DNA of 64,000 nucleotides from Heterostelium album PN500. Taxonomy: Eukaryota > Evosea > Eumycetozoa > Acytosteliales > Acytosteliaceae. The stretch covers positions 496,001 through 560,000 of the forward strand of contig NW_008805074.1 of NCBI RefSeq assembly GCF_000004825.1. The letters run 5' to 3'. This document shows positions 1 through 12,525 of the stretch, piece by piece. The position numbers and the translations under genes are program-made. The notes under the pieces are model-generated. The model was not told the origin of the DNA and did no database searches. It was given only the letters and a program-made list of their open reading frames with translations. Each line of letters opens with the position of its first letter. The stretch's first letter is position 1.

Positions 1-1107
1 AAAATAAGATTTGAGAGTGTGTGTTTTTTGTAATAATAGTTATACAAACCGACATCATAATATCATTTTCAATTGATTGTTTATTGAAAACAATCTTTTA
101 TCTTGTCAATCATTTTTAAAACGAAAAAACAAACCATCATTTAAATTATTTTCTTTTCTTTTCTTTTTTTTTTAATTTTATTTTAACTTTTTTTTTTTTT
201 TTTTTTTTTTTAAAACAATCACCAATAATCATTTTCTTTTCATTCTACTACTATACACCTATCTATACTTCAAATTATTATTATTTTTTAAATATAATTT
301 CCTTTATTTTCACTAAAATTATATTTATCTATCTGTATAAATACTCCACATACTTTTAAATTAATTTTGAAAGTTTGTTTTTTCCAATTTAAAAATCATC
401 GTCTGTTTTTCCTATCACAATAGATAGTGCCTCATTGTAAAATTATATCTATTCATATTATATATTTTCTACCAATCTTCATCATATTTAAAAATTGTCA
501 TCTGTGTTCTTTGTCAACTACCACCACACAAACTGATCAAAACTTAAAAAAAAACCAAAAAAAACACACAAAACTCTGAGTTTGTTTTCATATTTTTATC
601 TCTTCCCAAGTGCAACACTATTTAACCACCATACATCCAACTTCTTATCTTTACCCCCAGCTCTCATCAAAATCTTATTTTTATCACCCATTTATATCAT
701 ATATAAAAATATATTAAATCATACCCCTAACTTTATGATCAAATTCTAATTCTTTTATTAAATATTTTTTTACTAGCTTCTTCTTCTTTTAAAATATTTA
801 TTTCGGTATCAAATCTTTCTAATTGTGTTTTTTTGGTTAGGTTATAATATAATTCTGAACCAAAAAATTAAATTGTATATAATTTGCACCAATTTTTGTA
901 AATTTTAATCAAACAAGTCAAAATTCAGTCAGTTAAGATTTAGAGAGAAGGATCATTTTTTATTTTTTTAATATTTCAATATATTTATTTATATATAAAT
1001 TTTTATAAGTGGCCAAACAAACAATTTATTCATTTTTCCAAAATCTTAGAGATTTTACCTTTTTCCTATTTAATTTCCCTACATTGATAACTATCGAAGA
1101 GAGAAAA
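1..1107. other. AT-rich upstream region, no gene seen
   Basis: Very AT-rich DNA with T-runs (for example 190-210) and no convincing reading frame on either strand. It lies directly upstream of the F-box/Kelch gene, so it probably holds that gene's promoter and 5' leader. The window edge may also cut a neighbouring regulatory region. I see no RNA gene or repeat element in it. Confidence 0.5.
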
Positions 1108-2716
1108 ATGGAATGTCTCACCAGTGGCAATGATCATGATGGCGGTGCACTCATGTTTGGTAGTGCAAGTGTCGACGCAGCCACCACCACATTGGCTCAT
1201 GTTGCTATTTCACCTGACCTTTGCACAGCGATTGCACCATACTACAATGTAGATTCGAATCATCAGTCCCTAAGCAGAATGTTGGAACTCCCCAATGAAG
1301 TAACACTCAGAATCCTAGCAGAGTTGGAACCATCGGATCTAAGCTCAGTTCAACTCACTTGCCATACATTCTATCGTTTCTGTGAAGAAAATACAATTTG
1401 GAAAGCAATCTGTAAAAGAAAATGGTCAAGTTCACCTGTTTTCAAAAGAAGACCTCTAACAAGTTGGAGACAATATTATTCAAGAAAATTATCTTTATTA
1501 GATAGTAATAGTATGTTTTAATAATTTAATAATTTAATAATTTTCTCGTAAATAGTTTTATTAATAATTATTTCAAAATCTTAGATGGATTATGTTGGAT
1601 TGAAATAAAAGCTTCTGGTGAAAAACCATCTCCAAGATATCAGCATACAAGTACTGTAATTGGAAAATATATTTATTTAATAGGAGGACAAGAATTCCCT
1701 GAAAAACGATTTAATGATATTTTTAGATATGATACTGGTATTTATTAAATCTATTATTTTCTTTATTTCTAAAGAATAGCATATTAATGAATTGATTATT
1801 AAATGAAAAATATAGAATCATATACATTTGAAAGAATATCACCAAGAATGGGAATACCACCAAAATTCGCAAGACATAGTGCTGTTGCTATTGAATCAAA
1901 AATCTTTACATTTGGTGGATTCAATGGATTCAACAAACATTTTAATCTATGTGTCTATGACACAATCGAAGATTCTTGGGAATATATTGATTCAAAAGGA
2001 GAGATTCCTATTCCAAGAACCAATCATGCAGCTTCTGTAATTGGAAAGAATATGTATATTTACGGTGGAATGTACAAAGAAGCAAATAATGAATTAATTT
2101 TCTTGGATGATTTAGCATGTTTTAATTCTGGTAAGTAGTTTCTCTGTTTTTATTGTTTTTTTTGTTTAACAATTTTATTAATTTTCGCTATTTTCACAAC
2201 AAAGAAACTCATACATGGAAAAAATTAAAACCAACTGGTGATATACCTCCTGCAAAGTGTGGACATAGATTACTTACTTTTGAAAACAAATTGTTGTTGT
2301 TTGGTGGTGGATTCGGTTTCCAATGGGAAAAGAAATATAATGATGTTCATATCTATGATCCTTTAGTGAACAAATGGTCAAAAGTCAATGTCAAAGGTGA
2401 AGCACCTGTATGTACATTTAGTACATGCTTTAGTGCAGGACCTTTCCTATTTGTATTTGGTGGTCAATCTATAAAGTCGGATTTGCTTACCAACGATCTT
2501 TTCATGTTGGACACTGTCAATATGGAATGGACCAAGATCGAAACACAATGCCCTCCATTCCCAAGAGATATGGGTTCTGGAAGTATTGTTGGTTCTAATA
2601 TGTACATCTTTGGTGGATATATGTCGCAAGCTATCGATGGCTTCGATTGTCTTCAACTCAAGGGAAAACTTGAGTCTTTGAATCATCAATTTCCAAGTTT
2701 AAGTCCACTCTCATAA
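1108..2716 (+). CDS. F-box and Kelch-repeat protein
   Basis: Predicted 460-aa protein from four exons: 1108-1510, 1585-1737, 1816-2130 and 2205-2716. All three introns are short GT-AG introns and the phases join cleanly. The N-terminal third has an F-box (about residues 58-106, starting LELPNEVTLRILAELEP). The rest is a row of Kelch blades with repeated GG and a spaced Trp, such as IFTFGGFNGF, MYIYGGM, LLLFGGGFGF, FLFVFGGQ and MYIFGGY. F-box/Kelch proteins usually act as substrate adaptors in SCF (Skp1-cullin) ubiquitin ligases, with the Kelch propeller binding the target. That role is inferred here; the target is unknown. I chose ATG 1108 because the frame upstream offers only a GTG, which a nuclear gene would not use. 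Confidence 0.88.
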
Positions 2717-2788
2717 AAATATTTGAATAAAATAAATTTATAATCCCAGATTGATGTTTAATTAAAATCCAATTTATTTGAATTTTGT

Positions 2789-3415
2789 TTAAGATCTTGG
2801 ACCAGTTCCTGAACCAGTACCAACCGATGATTGGGCAGATGATTGAGCAGATGAACTAGTGCCGACCGATGATGGACCTGGATGAAGTGTACTTAGAGCA
2901 GTATAAGGGTTGTAGGTGGTTGGACTAAATGTTGGATAGTAGGTAGTAGGATTAAGTGTTGGATAGTAGGTAGTTGGATTAAAAGTAGTTGGGTAGTAAG
3001 TAGTCGGATTAAAAGTAGTTGGGTAGTATGTGGTTGGTGGATAGTAAGTTGTTGGATTGAAAGTGGTTGGATAGTAGGTAGTTGGATTAAAAGTAGTTGG
3101 GTAGTAAGTAGTCGGATTAAAAGTAGTTGGGTAGTATGTGGTTGGATAATAAGTTGTTGGACTAAGTGTTGGGTAGTAGGAAGTTGGATTGTAGGAAGTT
3201 GGGTAGTAGGTAGTTGGATTCAAAGTTAAAAGTCCATTTAGCAATTCGGAAATAAGAACCAAAGTTTTCTTTGGAGTTTCAACCTTTAAAAAAATAATAC
3301 ATTGAATTAATTATTATTTAAAAATTAACAAATAAAAATTAATACTTGCATTTTCTTCTCCAAACGAAAAGGAAGAAAAGATTACCAAAGCTAAAACTAA
3401 AATATGTTTAAACAT
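2789..3415 (-). CDS. Secreted Pro/Thr/Tyr tandem-repeat protein
   Basis: Predicted 186-aa protein from two exons, 3415-3350 and 3283-2789. The first exon encodes a signal peptide (MFKHILVLALVIFSS, then FSFGEEN). The second encodes a short linker, then about 100 residues of near-perfect repeats built from TTYYPTTFNP-type units, and a Ser/Gly-rich tail. The exon-2 frame has no ATG of its own, so an upstream exon is required. The two exons join in phase only if the intron starts with GC (GCAAGT) and ends in AG; the alternative GT two bases further on gives an immediate stop. The repeats suggest an extracellular structural or wall/matrix role, but I recognise no named family. The next gene (3824-4499) has the same plan: same strand, signal peptide ending before an E-E pair, one early intron. 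Confidence 0.7.
2915..3222 (-). repeat. Coding minisatellite (PTTYYPTTFN units)
   Basis: About ten copies of a 24-30 bp unit encode alternating PTTYYP and PTTFNP blocks in the secreted protein above. The plus strand shows the recurring word GTAGTTGGGTAGTA and variants. Such arrays change copy number easily, so the protein length probably varies between strains. Confidence 0.8.
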
Positions 3416-3823
3416 TTTTTTTGAATTAATGAATATATAATAAATTCACAACTCATTATCATCATCCATCTTTTTAGTAGCAATAAATTAATTTAATTTC
3501 ATACATATAGTAATAAATATTTGGTGGTTCAAGTGTGCATATAAGTTTAGGGTTGAATTCATTGCATATGTTTTTTCATCAGTTACAATGGGTTAGATTT
3601 TAGTGGTAATAGCCACTATTGATGTGACTCATTAAAGTATTTGGGAATGATTTTTGATAATTAATTGATAAATTTGGATTATATGGACATGTCTGGATAA
3701 TAAAATTGATATCAATAATATTTTTATTTCTTTCAATTATTTTATTTAATATTGAATATTAAATAAAATGTAAAAAGCACCTCAAATTAGATTGGTAGCT
3801 ATATATGAACCAATTGGATTTGA
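3416..3823. other. Intergenic region between two minus-strand genes
   Basis: AT-rich, about 0.4 kb, with no reading frame of note. It contains the 3' flank of the glycine-rich gene and the promoter of the tandem-repeat gene. Confidence 0.5.
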
Positions 3824-4499
3824 TTATTGGCCAGTTGTTTGTTTTCCAAGGTAGATTCCACCACCAGTGTATCCTGGTACACCAGTACCGCTATTGGGGT
3901 CTAGTTGGCCAGAGCTTACTCCAGCGCTGGATGTTTGCGGATTGTTATTACCGGTTGGTCTGCCAGGGAATACTCCACCTCCGGAATATCCTGGAATACC
4001 ACCGTAATATCCATATCCCCATCCTGGTGGGATAGTATTTGGAAGGAATGGGAAGTTTCCTGGATATCCAGTTGGTGCATATGAGTTGTATGGCAAACCA
4101 TTTCCAGCACTGAAATAATTCCATGGACCACCGATGTAATCAGAGTAATAGTTTCCACCGTAACCTCCACCTAGGAATCCACCCAACAAACCACTTAATA
4201 AACCTCCTCCACCGAACACACCAAGGAGTTTATCAACTTTTTCTCTTTCTCCTTGTTGGCTTTGTGCAGCTATATTCTGAAGATTTAGTAAAATCTTTAG
4301 AATATTTGCCAACTCTTGGTCATTTTTATCCTAAAAAAAAAATAAACAACAATTATTTATTAATTATTTTATTTATTTTAACCTTCACTTTAAAAATAAT
4401 TACACTAGGACCATATTGTGGTGAAGCTGCTTGTTCTTCAGCAAAGCAAACTGAAATAAATACTAACAAAAATAAAGAAAAAAATAGTTTTTTAGACAT
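3824..4499 (-). CDS. Secreted Gly/Tyr/Pro-rich protein
   Basis: Predicted 207-aa protein from exons 4499-4383 and 4330-3824 (GT-AG intron, phase 0). The N terminus MSKKLFFSLFLLVFISVCFA is a clear signal peptide, followed by EEQ. A short helical stretch (LANILKILLNLQNIAAQSQQ) comes next, then a Gly-rich segment (GGGGLLSGLLGGFLGGGYGG) and a Tyr/Gly/Pro-rich tail. No catalytic domain is visible. By composition it could be an extracellular matrix, sheath or spore-coat component; this is inference. Its neighbour at 2789-3415 has the same gene plan on the same strand, so the two may be ancient tandem relatives or share regulation. Confidence 0.78.
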
Positions 4500-5333
4500 T
4501 TTTATCTATTACTATCAAAATTAATGATAATAAATGTGATAAGTGATATATATGTGATTATAATTAATTTCAATATTATAATTATGTTTGAACCAAAAAG
4601 TTACCACTATACCTATTTTCATATGAAATCAATTGCATATCTGATTCATTGCACCCCAAAATCATTCAATGATGATGTTTGATTATTTTTAAATTTATTG
4701 TTGGGGTTTATTCAAGTATCTGATAACATAACATCATACATTGAAAGTAAAACTTTGAATAAAAAAGCAATTAGTTTGATTCTGCATAAAAAAATTCTAT
4801 TTAACTAAACTGTTATTTTATGATCAGATCCTAAATCTTTTTAAGAAAAATAAACCTAATAATATTTGATAGTTTATTTATGTATTGATTGATTGATCAA
4901 ACAAAATTACATACATTTTTCCTATTGTGTAATACAAAGATGATAAAAATATATAGTCTCTAAGATTCTTATTAAACAATTTTAAAATTTACAATAATGA
5001 AAGAGACACCATATGATTTGATAATCAAATATAGAATCTATCTGTAATCGAAACAGAAATAGATATAAACAAAAAAATAAATAAAAAAATTAATTTTAAT
5101 GTTTTCAAAAAAAAAAAAAAAAAAAAAAAAAACAATAATTATATTAAATTTTAAATTTTCACTTATTTTGTTTGACTTTGTTCTCTGACCAGATTAATTA
5201 GTTTGTTTTGTTTGTTATTATAATATATTTATAAAATAAATAATAAAATTATAAGTTAGAAGAAGATAGATAGATAGATAACAGCTATTGTTGTAGTAGT
5301 AAAAAGTTAAAAAAATAAAAATAAATAATAATA
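4500..5333. other. Divergent promoter region
   Basis: About 0.8 kb between a minus-strand secreted-protein gene and the plus-strand Gos28 gene. It is AT-rich, with an A-run near 5108-5131 and a short GATA repeat (GATAGATAGATAGATAA near 5266-5281) just before the Gos28 start. No gene or stable structure was seen. Confidence 0.45.
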
Positions 5334-6385
5334 ATGAGTTCTAGACCAACTTGGGATAGTTCTCCAACGATGAATCGATCGATGAGTGGTAATGGATTGA
5401 GTAGTATCGGTGGAGGCGGTAGTAGTAGTAGTGGTGGTGTACCTACGACAGTGTCAGTCGATAGCATTCGAAAGGAGATAAGAAAATATGAAGTCGACGT
5501 CGACACCAAGCTGAGTGCACTCTCATCGCTCAACGACAAAGTACAACGTGATACCGCCTCTGAGTACATTGATGATAGCTATATAGAATTTGATGTATTA
5601 ACATCTGAATTAGATTCAATATTCAAAAATGTAAATATCAAACAAACAAAAAACAAACAACCTAAATAAACAATCAAACTAAACTATTAAAATTTTTTCA
5701 AACAATAAACTAAACAATATAAACTAAACAACAATAGTTAACACGTTGCAATGAATTACTTGCAAAAGAACAAAATATCAGTATATCAATGATACAGCAT
5801 CACAGAGATAAATTAGAGGATTTTTTGAAGGACTATAAGAAATATAAGAAAAATATCACCTATTCATTGGAACATAGTGAACTCTTGTCTGGTTCAACGT
5901 ATGTATACCCATTCTTTATAACTAACTACTGACTAGTTGTGTTTTATACTAACATCTTTAATAATAATATTAGATATAAAAATAAAGATACAGAGATACC
6001 AATGAATAATTTATTAAGAGAACAACAATCATTACATAATTCAAATTATGTTGCCGATTCAATTTTAGGGTATATATATATATATATTATGATAATTAAA
6101 CCAAAAAAAAAGATGATGAATTATTAACTAATAATAATGTTATATATATATTTTGTTGTTGGATACATATATAGACAAGCAAGACAAGCACATGAAGCAT
6201 TGGAAAATCAAAGAAAAATATTAAGAGGAGCGAGTCATAAGATTAATAATATGACAGGTATATTTGGTGCAATCGATGGTGTTACAACAAAGATTAAGAG
6301 AATGAAGAGTAGAAATATGATGGTTCTCGGTGGTCTAATTGGAATATGTATTTGTTTCATTATATATTATAGCTTACATGGTTAG
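5334..6385 (+). CDS. Golgi SNARE Gos28/GOSR1
   Basis: Predicted 254-aa protein from exons 5334-5630, 5738-5898, 5974-6069 and 6175-6385, all GT-AG and in phase. It has the layout of Golgi SNAP receptor complex member 1 (Gos28, yeast Gos1). There is an N-terminal coiled region (SVDSIRKEIRKYEVDVDTKL), a middle helix (MIQHHRDKLEDFLKDYKKYK), and a Qb-SNARE segment near the end (LENQRKILRGASHKINNMTG). A C-terminal membrane anchor follows (MMVLGGLIGICICFIIYYS) with only three residues after it. Gos28 acts in ER-to-Golgi and intra-Golgi membrane fusion. The first 30 residues are a Ser/Gly-rich extension. Confidence 0.88.
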
Positions 6386-6564
6386 CGTTATTAAATCGAT
6401 CGGTTGTTTTTTATTAAATGGAAAGTAAATTAAAAAAAAGAGTAAAATATATAACAAAACAAAACAAAACAAACAAAACAAATATGTTCAACAATACTTG
6501 ATTATATATTATATATTACAACTAAAAGTTTATTTAATTTTAGTATTATTTATCATTATTGTTG

Positions 6565-8315
6565 TTACTTTTTGATTATATTTTCTTTTTTTTTCTTTTT
6601 TTTTAAAGTATTTGGCTGTTGTTGTTGTTGCTGTTGTTGGGATTGATCTTCGGGGATTGTAAGATTCCATTCTTCAGCGGTTTTCGGCAGTGGACTCCAA
6701 TGTTTGAGTGTCGATTTCGATGGCATACTACCCATCATTGTGATGATCATGTCATTGACTTTGACTGGTAGTGGTGGCATCTCGTTGCTCTCTGGTGCCC
6801 AGATCATCGTACTCTTCAACGCCTCTGATATATTGTTTTTGTATTGCTCGAGTAAATCAATCTTTGTCGATCCTGTATATATGATATCCGATCGAATCTG
6901 ATCGATCAGCGATGTATTTCTCTGTATAAGTTGATCTGCTTTGCTTGGATCGAAATTTAAATTATGTATAGTTGGTTCTCTCTTTTGTTGTTGCTGTTGC
7001 TGTTGTTGTTGATATTGTTGTTGATTAGAATTTGATTTATTATAGGATGCTGATGATGCTGCTGTGGATGGCGGTGTAATAGGAAATGGTGGTAATCCAC
7101 CTGATTTCTCGGGTGTATCTTTCTTTCCTTTCTTTGTTGCCGCTTGTTTAGCAGCGGTCTTGGCAGTGGCCGTAGACTTTCTCTTTCCTTTTGCTCCGCT
7201 TCCGGTGCCGTCATCTACATCTCCAACATCTATATTGTTATTATTGTTATTGTTAACTGCAACATTTGGTTTCTTTGGTATCAAACTCTCTAACATCTGA
7301 TTGTATCGCAATGCAACTGTTTTAGGTGATATTCCAAGTTCTTTCGATATCGCTTGCCATCTTGAAACACTGCTGTATCTCGTGGATGGATATTTGGTGA
7401 GTGCGTCATCCAGTCGTTTCTGATCGTCCAACGACCATGGTTCACTCAATATCTTCAAATCTTTCTTTGACTTTGGTGCGCCACCAGATGAATCATCTAC
7501 CGCACTACTGACTGGCGTCGCCGCCGCCGGTGGAGTTGTTGTCGCCGCCGCAGAAGCAGCAGGTGCCATCTTTGGTTGTAAAGAAGTAGGAATTGCATGT
7601 GATGCCAAATGTAAACTTATCTTTCCACTACTTGTTGGTGTTCCTGTTGGTGTTGTTCCTGTTGTTCCTGTTCCTGTTGATGCTTGTTGTTTTGAAGGTG
7701 ATGAAGGTATTGTCGGTGTAAGTGGAGGTGAAGACGAGAGTGAGGGTGACGGCAGTGGTGAAGATGCACCAAGTGTTGTTGGCGACGTTGACGTCAAAGG
7801 ATCGCCAGACAACGAATCCAGCACGCCCTTGAAGAGATTGGTCGTCAGATTCGACATGAATGGATTCGATTGAAGTGTTGTACTCGTTTGCTTATTACAA
7901 TAGTTCTTATAGACTCGAAGATGTACCTCTACCTGCTCTTTCGTTCTACTTGGCACTGCACTGGCAACCGTATCTATATCGTTGGGATCACTCATATTCG
8001 CCAGTACACTATGAAACAGAGTATGTTCATCCATTGACCATGCTTTAAAAGGACCCAAACTAGTTTATTTATAGTTCAACTATTTCATTAGTATTGTTTT
8101 TTCTCACCTATATAATAATCATCATCATTATCAATATCATCATTATCGTATGGTTAATCCTACTTTTTACCGACTCTACTCAAATTGAAATATTCAAACT
8201 CTTCATCCTTATTTATTCTAGACTGAATTGTAATAATAACAAATAATATTAATATGATGATTATGACAATAATATGATATGTATAGATACTTACAAGCTC
8301 TGCTGTATAATCCAT
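6565..8315 (-). CDS. Protein with two SANT/Myb domains
   Basis: Predicted 524-aa protein from exons 8315-8295, 8222-8164 and 8059-6565. The first two are tiny exons (MDYTAEL, then SRINKDEEFEYFNLSRVGK). The donor of intron 2 must be GTAGGA at 8163; the GTAAAA just before it breaks the frame. The first SANT domain is near residues 32-85 (AWSMDEHTLFHSVLA). The second, better one is near 233-285 (EPWSLDDQKRLDDALTKYPS ... RWQAISKELGISPKTVALRY). Between them is a Ser/Thr/Pro linker, then a basic KGKRKS-type stretch, a Gln run, and a predicted helical tail ending in a Lys run. The second domain resembles those of ZZZ3-type chromatin proteins, but no ZZ finger is present. Likely nuclear and DNA- or histone-binding; the exact orthologue is not resolved. 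Confidence 0.78.
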
Positions 8316-8925
8316 TTTAAGTATTATATTATATTAGTTAATTAATTCGTGTGTGTTCTTGTCGAATTAATTAATAAGCATAACAAAATTTTGAAATTGA
8401 AAAGTTAACAACAATTGTTGAAAAGGAAAGTGAGTGTTTTGCAAAAAAATATGATAAATATGTGAAACAGATAAAAAATAGTTATTCTGGTTAGACGATG
8501 GTGTTTGACAGGTAATAACTGTTTTTTAATAACCAGTCACAAATTTCTGGTGATATTTTTTAGTTTTTTTAGTTTTTTTTTTTTTTTTCAATATTAAAAT
8601 CTACTTTAATAACACTGTGTGGATGAATCGAACGATTTCTGTCAAGTAAAAGAAAATTGATTTTAAAATAATTGGTGGTTTTTTATAAAAAAAAAAAAAA
8701 AACAACACTTTTTTGGGTGATATCATTTATGTTGTTTTTTTTGAACAAACTTAAACTTTAATTGACTTTGTTTTACTTTAATTACTTATAACATACCAAA
8801 CAATCATAATAACAATAATAAGAATAGTAGTAATAATTATATACATATATTTTTGAAATAGTAAACTTATTATTATCTTTATTATTTATTATTAAAACAG
8901 TAGTAGTAAACTTAAAGATTTAAAG
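8316..8925. other. Divergent promoter region
   Basis: About 0.6 kb of AT-rich DNA between the two-SANT gene (-) and the LvsF-like gene (+). It has poly-T and poly-A tracts near 8574-8588 and 8689-8701. No other feature was seen. Confidence 0.45.
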
Positions 8926-11900
8926 ATGTTTACTGTTAATAAACCAAAGTTTAGATTCAACTTGATCCTTATGGATGAAGGTGAATACTATTTCGATGAT
9001 TACAGTGCATCCTATTATCCACCTGCCGAAACAGATGAAGAGTCATTTCAAAAGTATGTGTTTTAAAACAGACAGATGACGGACGGAGATTCAATGAATG
9101 GAGAATGAATGGAATCATGATACTAACTAAACAAAACAATGTGATTATAAAGAAAAGTAAAAGGTAGAATTCTAGTTTGTTCAAATTCGATATTCTTTGA
9201 ACCCGATGATGTGAAACAACCTATATTGAAATTTCCATTCAAGGAGGTGACGAATATCGATCAGTTGATATACCAATTGAATGTTGGTGCTCCAAGTGTT
9301 ATCGGTGGATTAGGTGGTAGTGGTGGATTCTCACAGCAACAACAACAACAACAGCGTTCAACACGCTCTATCAATCTGCCAACCAATACACTGGCGTCAC
9401 TTGCACGCACAGAGATATTCTTTATACAAACGAATCAGGTAGTCGAGATGAAGGAGAACAACGTCAATGCACCGTACAAGTTTATCAAGGTGACACGCGC
9501 CAACTTTAGATTCTCACTGAACTACGTCAACCTCGATGCGATACTGATGAACATGCGTGACTTGCTCACCTACTCGAAACAGGACCGACAGGATCACGAC
9601 CGTCTCATCAAGTCGCTGATAGAGGAGCGTGAGAATCGGCTGCAACTCGATTACTCGCTCCTCGTCGACATGAACGAGCGGAACATGCTCGAAATGAAAT
9701 GTTGCAAGATATCGCCACTCGTCGAGAATCCCGGAAGATTCCTCGTCACAAACTCACGAATCTACTTCCAACCGATGAACAACATCGAAGCTCAACGAAT
9801 CAACCACTTCAACCTCGATTCAATCATCAAGATACTCAAACGTAGACACTCACTCCGCGAAATCGGTTTGGAAATATTCTTTGACGATGAATCATCGCTA
9901 TTCTTTACATTTAAAAAGTAAGTAGTAGTGGAATTAGCACTATCCAGTTGTTGCAACAACACAACATTTGTTAACAGTCAATCCTTTTTCACTTTCATTC
10001 CATTCCAGTATGCAATCTAGAAATCAAGTTTATAATCTTTTGAATAGTGAATGTAAGAATATACCGCATAACAATGAGCAGAAGAACTATTTGTTGCGTT
10101 GGCAAAATGGAATACTATCAAACTATGAGTATCTTTTGTATCTGAATAATTTGGCCGGTAGAACCTATAATGATTTGACGCAGTATCCAGTGTTTCCATG
10201 GGTGATTAGCGATTATACCAGTCAGACGCTGGACCTCGCCAACACGGCCATCTATCGTGATCTCTCCAAGCCGATTGGCGCGTTGAATCCGACAAGACTC
10301 TCGATGTTCCAGGAGCGATACCACCAGATTCCAGACCCACAACCCAAGTTCCTCTATGGAACTCATTATTCGGCGCCAGCGTACGTTCTCTACTACCTGG
10401 TGCGTCAGGCGCCAGAGTATATGCTGCGACTTCAGAACGGACGATTCGATTCGCCGAACCGTATGTTCCATTCACTCGAGGAGACTTGGAACAGCGTCTA
10501 CAACAGCACGAGCGACGTCAAGGAGCTGATACCAGAGTTCTACGAGCCTGGCGACCGCGGCGAGTTCCTGCTAAATCGCGAGTCTCTCGAGCTCGGAGTT
10601 CGCCAGGACGGAAAGGTGTTGGGCGACATCATCTTGCCGCCGTGGGCAAGCAGTCCCGAGCAATTCATCATCACAATGCGAGAGGCACTCGAATCCGAGT
10701 ACGTCTCACAGAATCTACACAATTGGATCGATTTGATTTTCGGATTCAAACAGCTCGGCGACGAATCGGTCAAAGCCAACAATGTATTCTATCATCTGAC
10801 GTACGAGGGCAGTGTCGATATCGAATCGATAACCGATCCATTCGAGCGACAAGGTCTGGAAGCGCAGATCAACGAGTTTGGACAGACACCTCGCCAACTC
10901 TTCAAAACACCGCATCCACAGCGACTCCCGCTCGCTCTGCGAAACCACAATCTATCTGCTTCTAGCACCAACGCTATCATCGACCAAGCGAATCTCTCTT
11001 TCAATGTAGACGACAGCGGTGGATTCAACAGCAGCGGCAGCACCGCCAACAGTTTAGCAATGAGCAGTAACAGTAATTTCTCGACATCCAGTAACAACAG
11101 TAATTACAATAGCGATAATAATATACCAGCATTACAAAGATCAATGAGTGGACTCTCATTTAACAATAGCAATAATAACAGCAGCAACATGAACAAATCA
11201 CAATCCAATTCATCAACTACTTTAAGAAGTTGGGGATCAATTGCAAATTTACAACTTAAAAATTCATTCAAAAATCACAAAGAGTATGTTTGGAACACTA
11301 TACAATACTATCATCATCCTTTAAAATGATATTAACTCCATCTCTTTATATTTATAGCAAAGTAACATCATTGTATTTATCAGAAAATTCCGATATTATT
11401 TATTCAGTTTCACAAGATGCTTCATTAAAAATTTATTCATCAAAAGAAAAGAAACAAGTAAGATCATTAAATCTATGTGAACTTGCATTATCTTCATGTC
11501 AACTTTCAGGTGATGAAAAACATATTGTTATAGGATCATGGGACAATAATATGTATGTATAAATCAATTGGTTGGAAAGTTTAGTAAACATAAAGATTTC
11601 TAATATTATTTATTCTTTTTCTATATAGATATATTTATTCAGTTGATAATGGAAGTATTCAAGAGACATTGTGTGCACATGACGATGCTATTTCTTGTTT
11701 GAAATTAAACAATGATGTGCTGGTTTCAGGTAGTTGGGATTCGACGATCAAGGTTTGGAAGGTGATGCCTTCCTCCGTGGGAATCAACATTGGTAACATC
11801 CCAATTGCCGATTTCATCGAGTCGGAATCTGAAATTAGATCGGTCGATATCAGTCCCAACGGTCTGATGTGTATAGCCGGATCGGAAGACGGCACCCTTT

Positions 11901-12295
11901 TCACCTATGATCTCAGATCGTTGTCTCTCATCTCGAAACAGCGAATCTACTCTGATGCAATCTCGTGCGTCAAGTTTACGCCCGACGGACTGCGAATCAT
12001 TGCATCGTCGACCGACGGCAGCATAAAGATGATCGGTATCGAAGGTTCCGAGATCTTCAATGGTTCAATCGATGACCAAATCAACTGTTTCGATACGGAT
12101 GGTATCTCAATGGTGGTTGGTTGTGAGAATGGACTGCGTCTGTGGTCGTTGTCCAGTGGCAATGAAATCAAGGATCTTTCTTCTGTCAACAGTGATTCTG
12201 TCCAATCGATAAATGTTTCTTTCAATTCAAATGGCAAGGTTACACTCTTAACAGGTGCAGGTAGTGGAACCATTCATTTGTGGGAAACAAACTAA
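8926..12295 (+). CDS. lvsF: FAN/NSMAF-like BEACH-WD40 protein (LvsF-type)
   Basis: Predicted 1004-aa protein from exons 8926-9053, 9168-9917, 10009-11283, 11358-11552 and 11629-12295. The N terminus (RFNLILMDEGEYYFDDY, then NSIFFEPDDVKQPILKFPF) matches the start of FAN, the factor associated with neutral sphingomyelinase activation. A GRAM/PH-like domain (GRFLVTNSRIYFQPM, about residues 222-300) is followed by a full BEACH domain (about 321-597; LNNLAGRTYNDLTQYPVFPW, FLYGTHYSAPAYVLYYLVR, NVFYHLTYEG). After an Asn/Ser-rich linker come C-terminal WD40 repeats (about 700-1004; VSGSWDSTIKVWK, GSGTIHLWE). BEACH proteins act in vesicle and lysosome traffic, and the FAN-like member in Dictyostelium is LvsF. 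The exon-2 acceptor had to be the AG at 9166-9167; the AG four bases upstream leads to a stop. Confidence 0.88.
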
Positions 12296-12525
12296 ATCCT
12301 CCCCCTCCCAATAATCACAAAAAATAATCTAACCATTATTTTTTTTTAATAATATTAACATTACATATATTTATATCAATATTATCTCCTAATCTAAATG
12401 AAACATCACTATAAGAGTCAAAAAGAATTAGGATCTAAATAAAATAATAACAAAAACACTTCTCTACTATTCCTTTCATAAAAAATATTAATGTTTAAAA
12501 CGAAATTACTTTGTGTTAGTTTAAT

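Noticed and set aside
9163-9167. First AG (9162-9163) as acceptor of LvsF-like exon 2
   Set aside because: It leads to a stop four codons on; the AG at 9166-9167 keeps the FAN-like sequence in frame.
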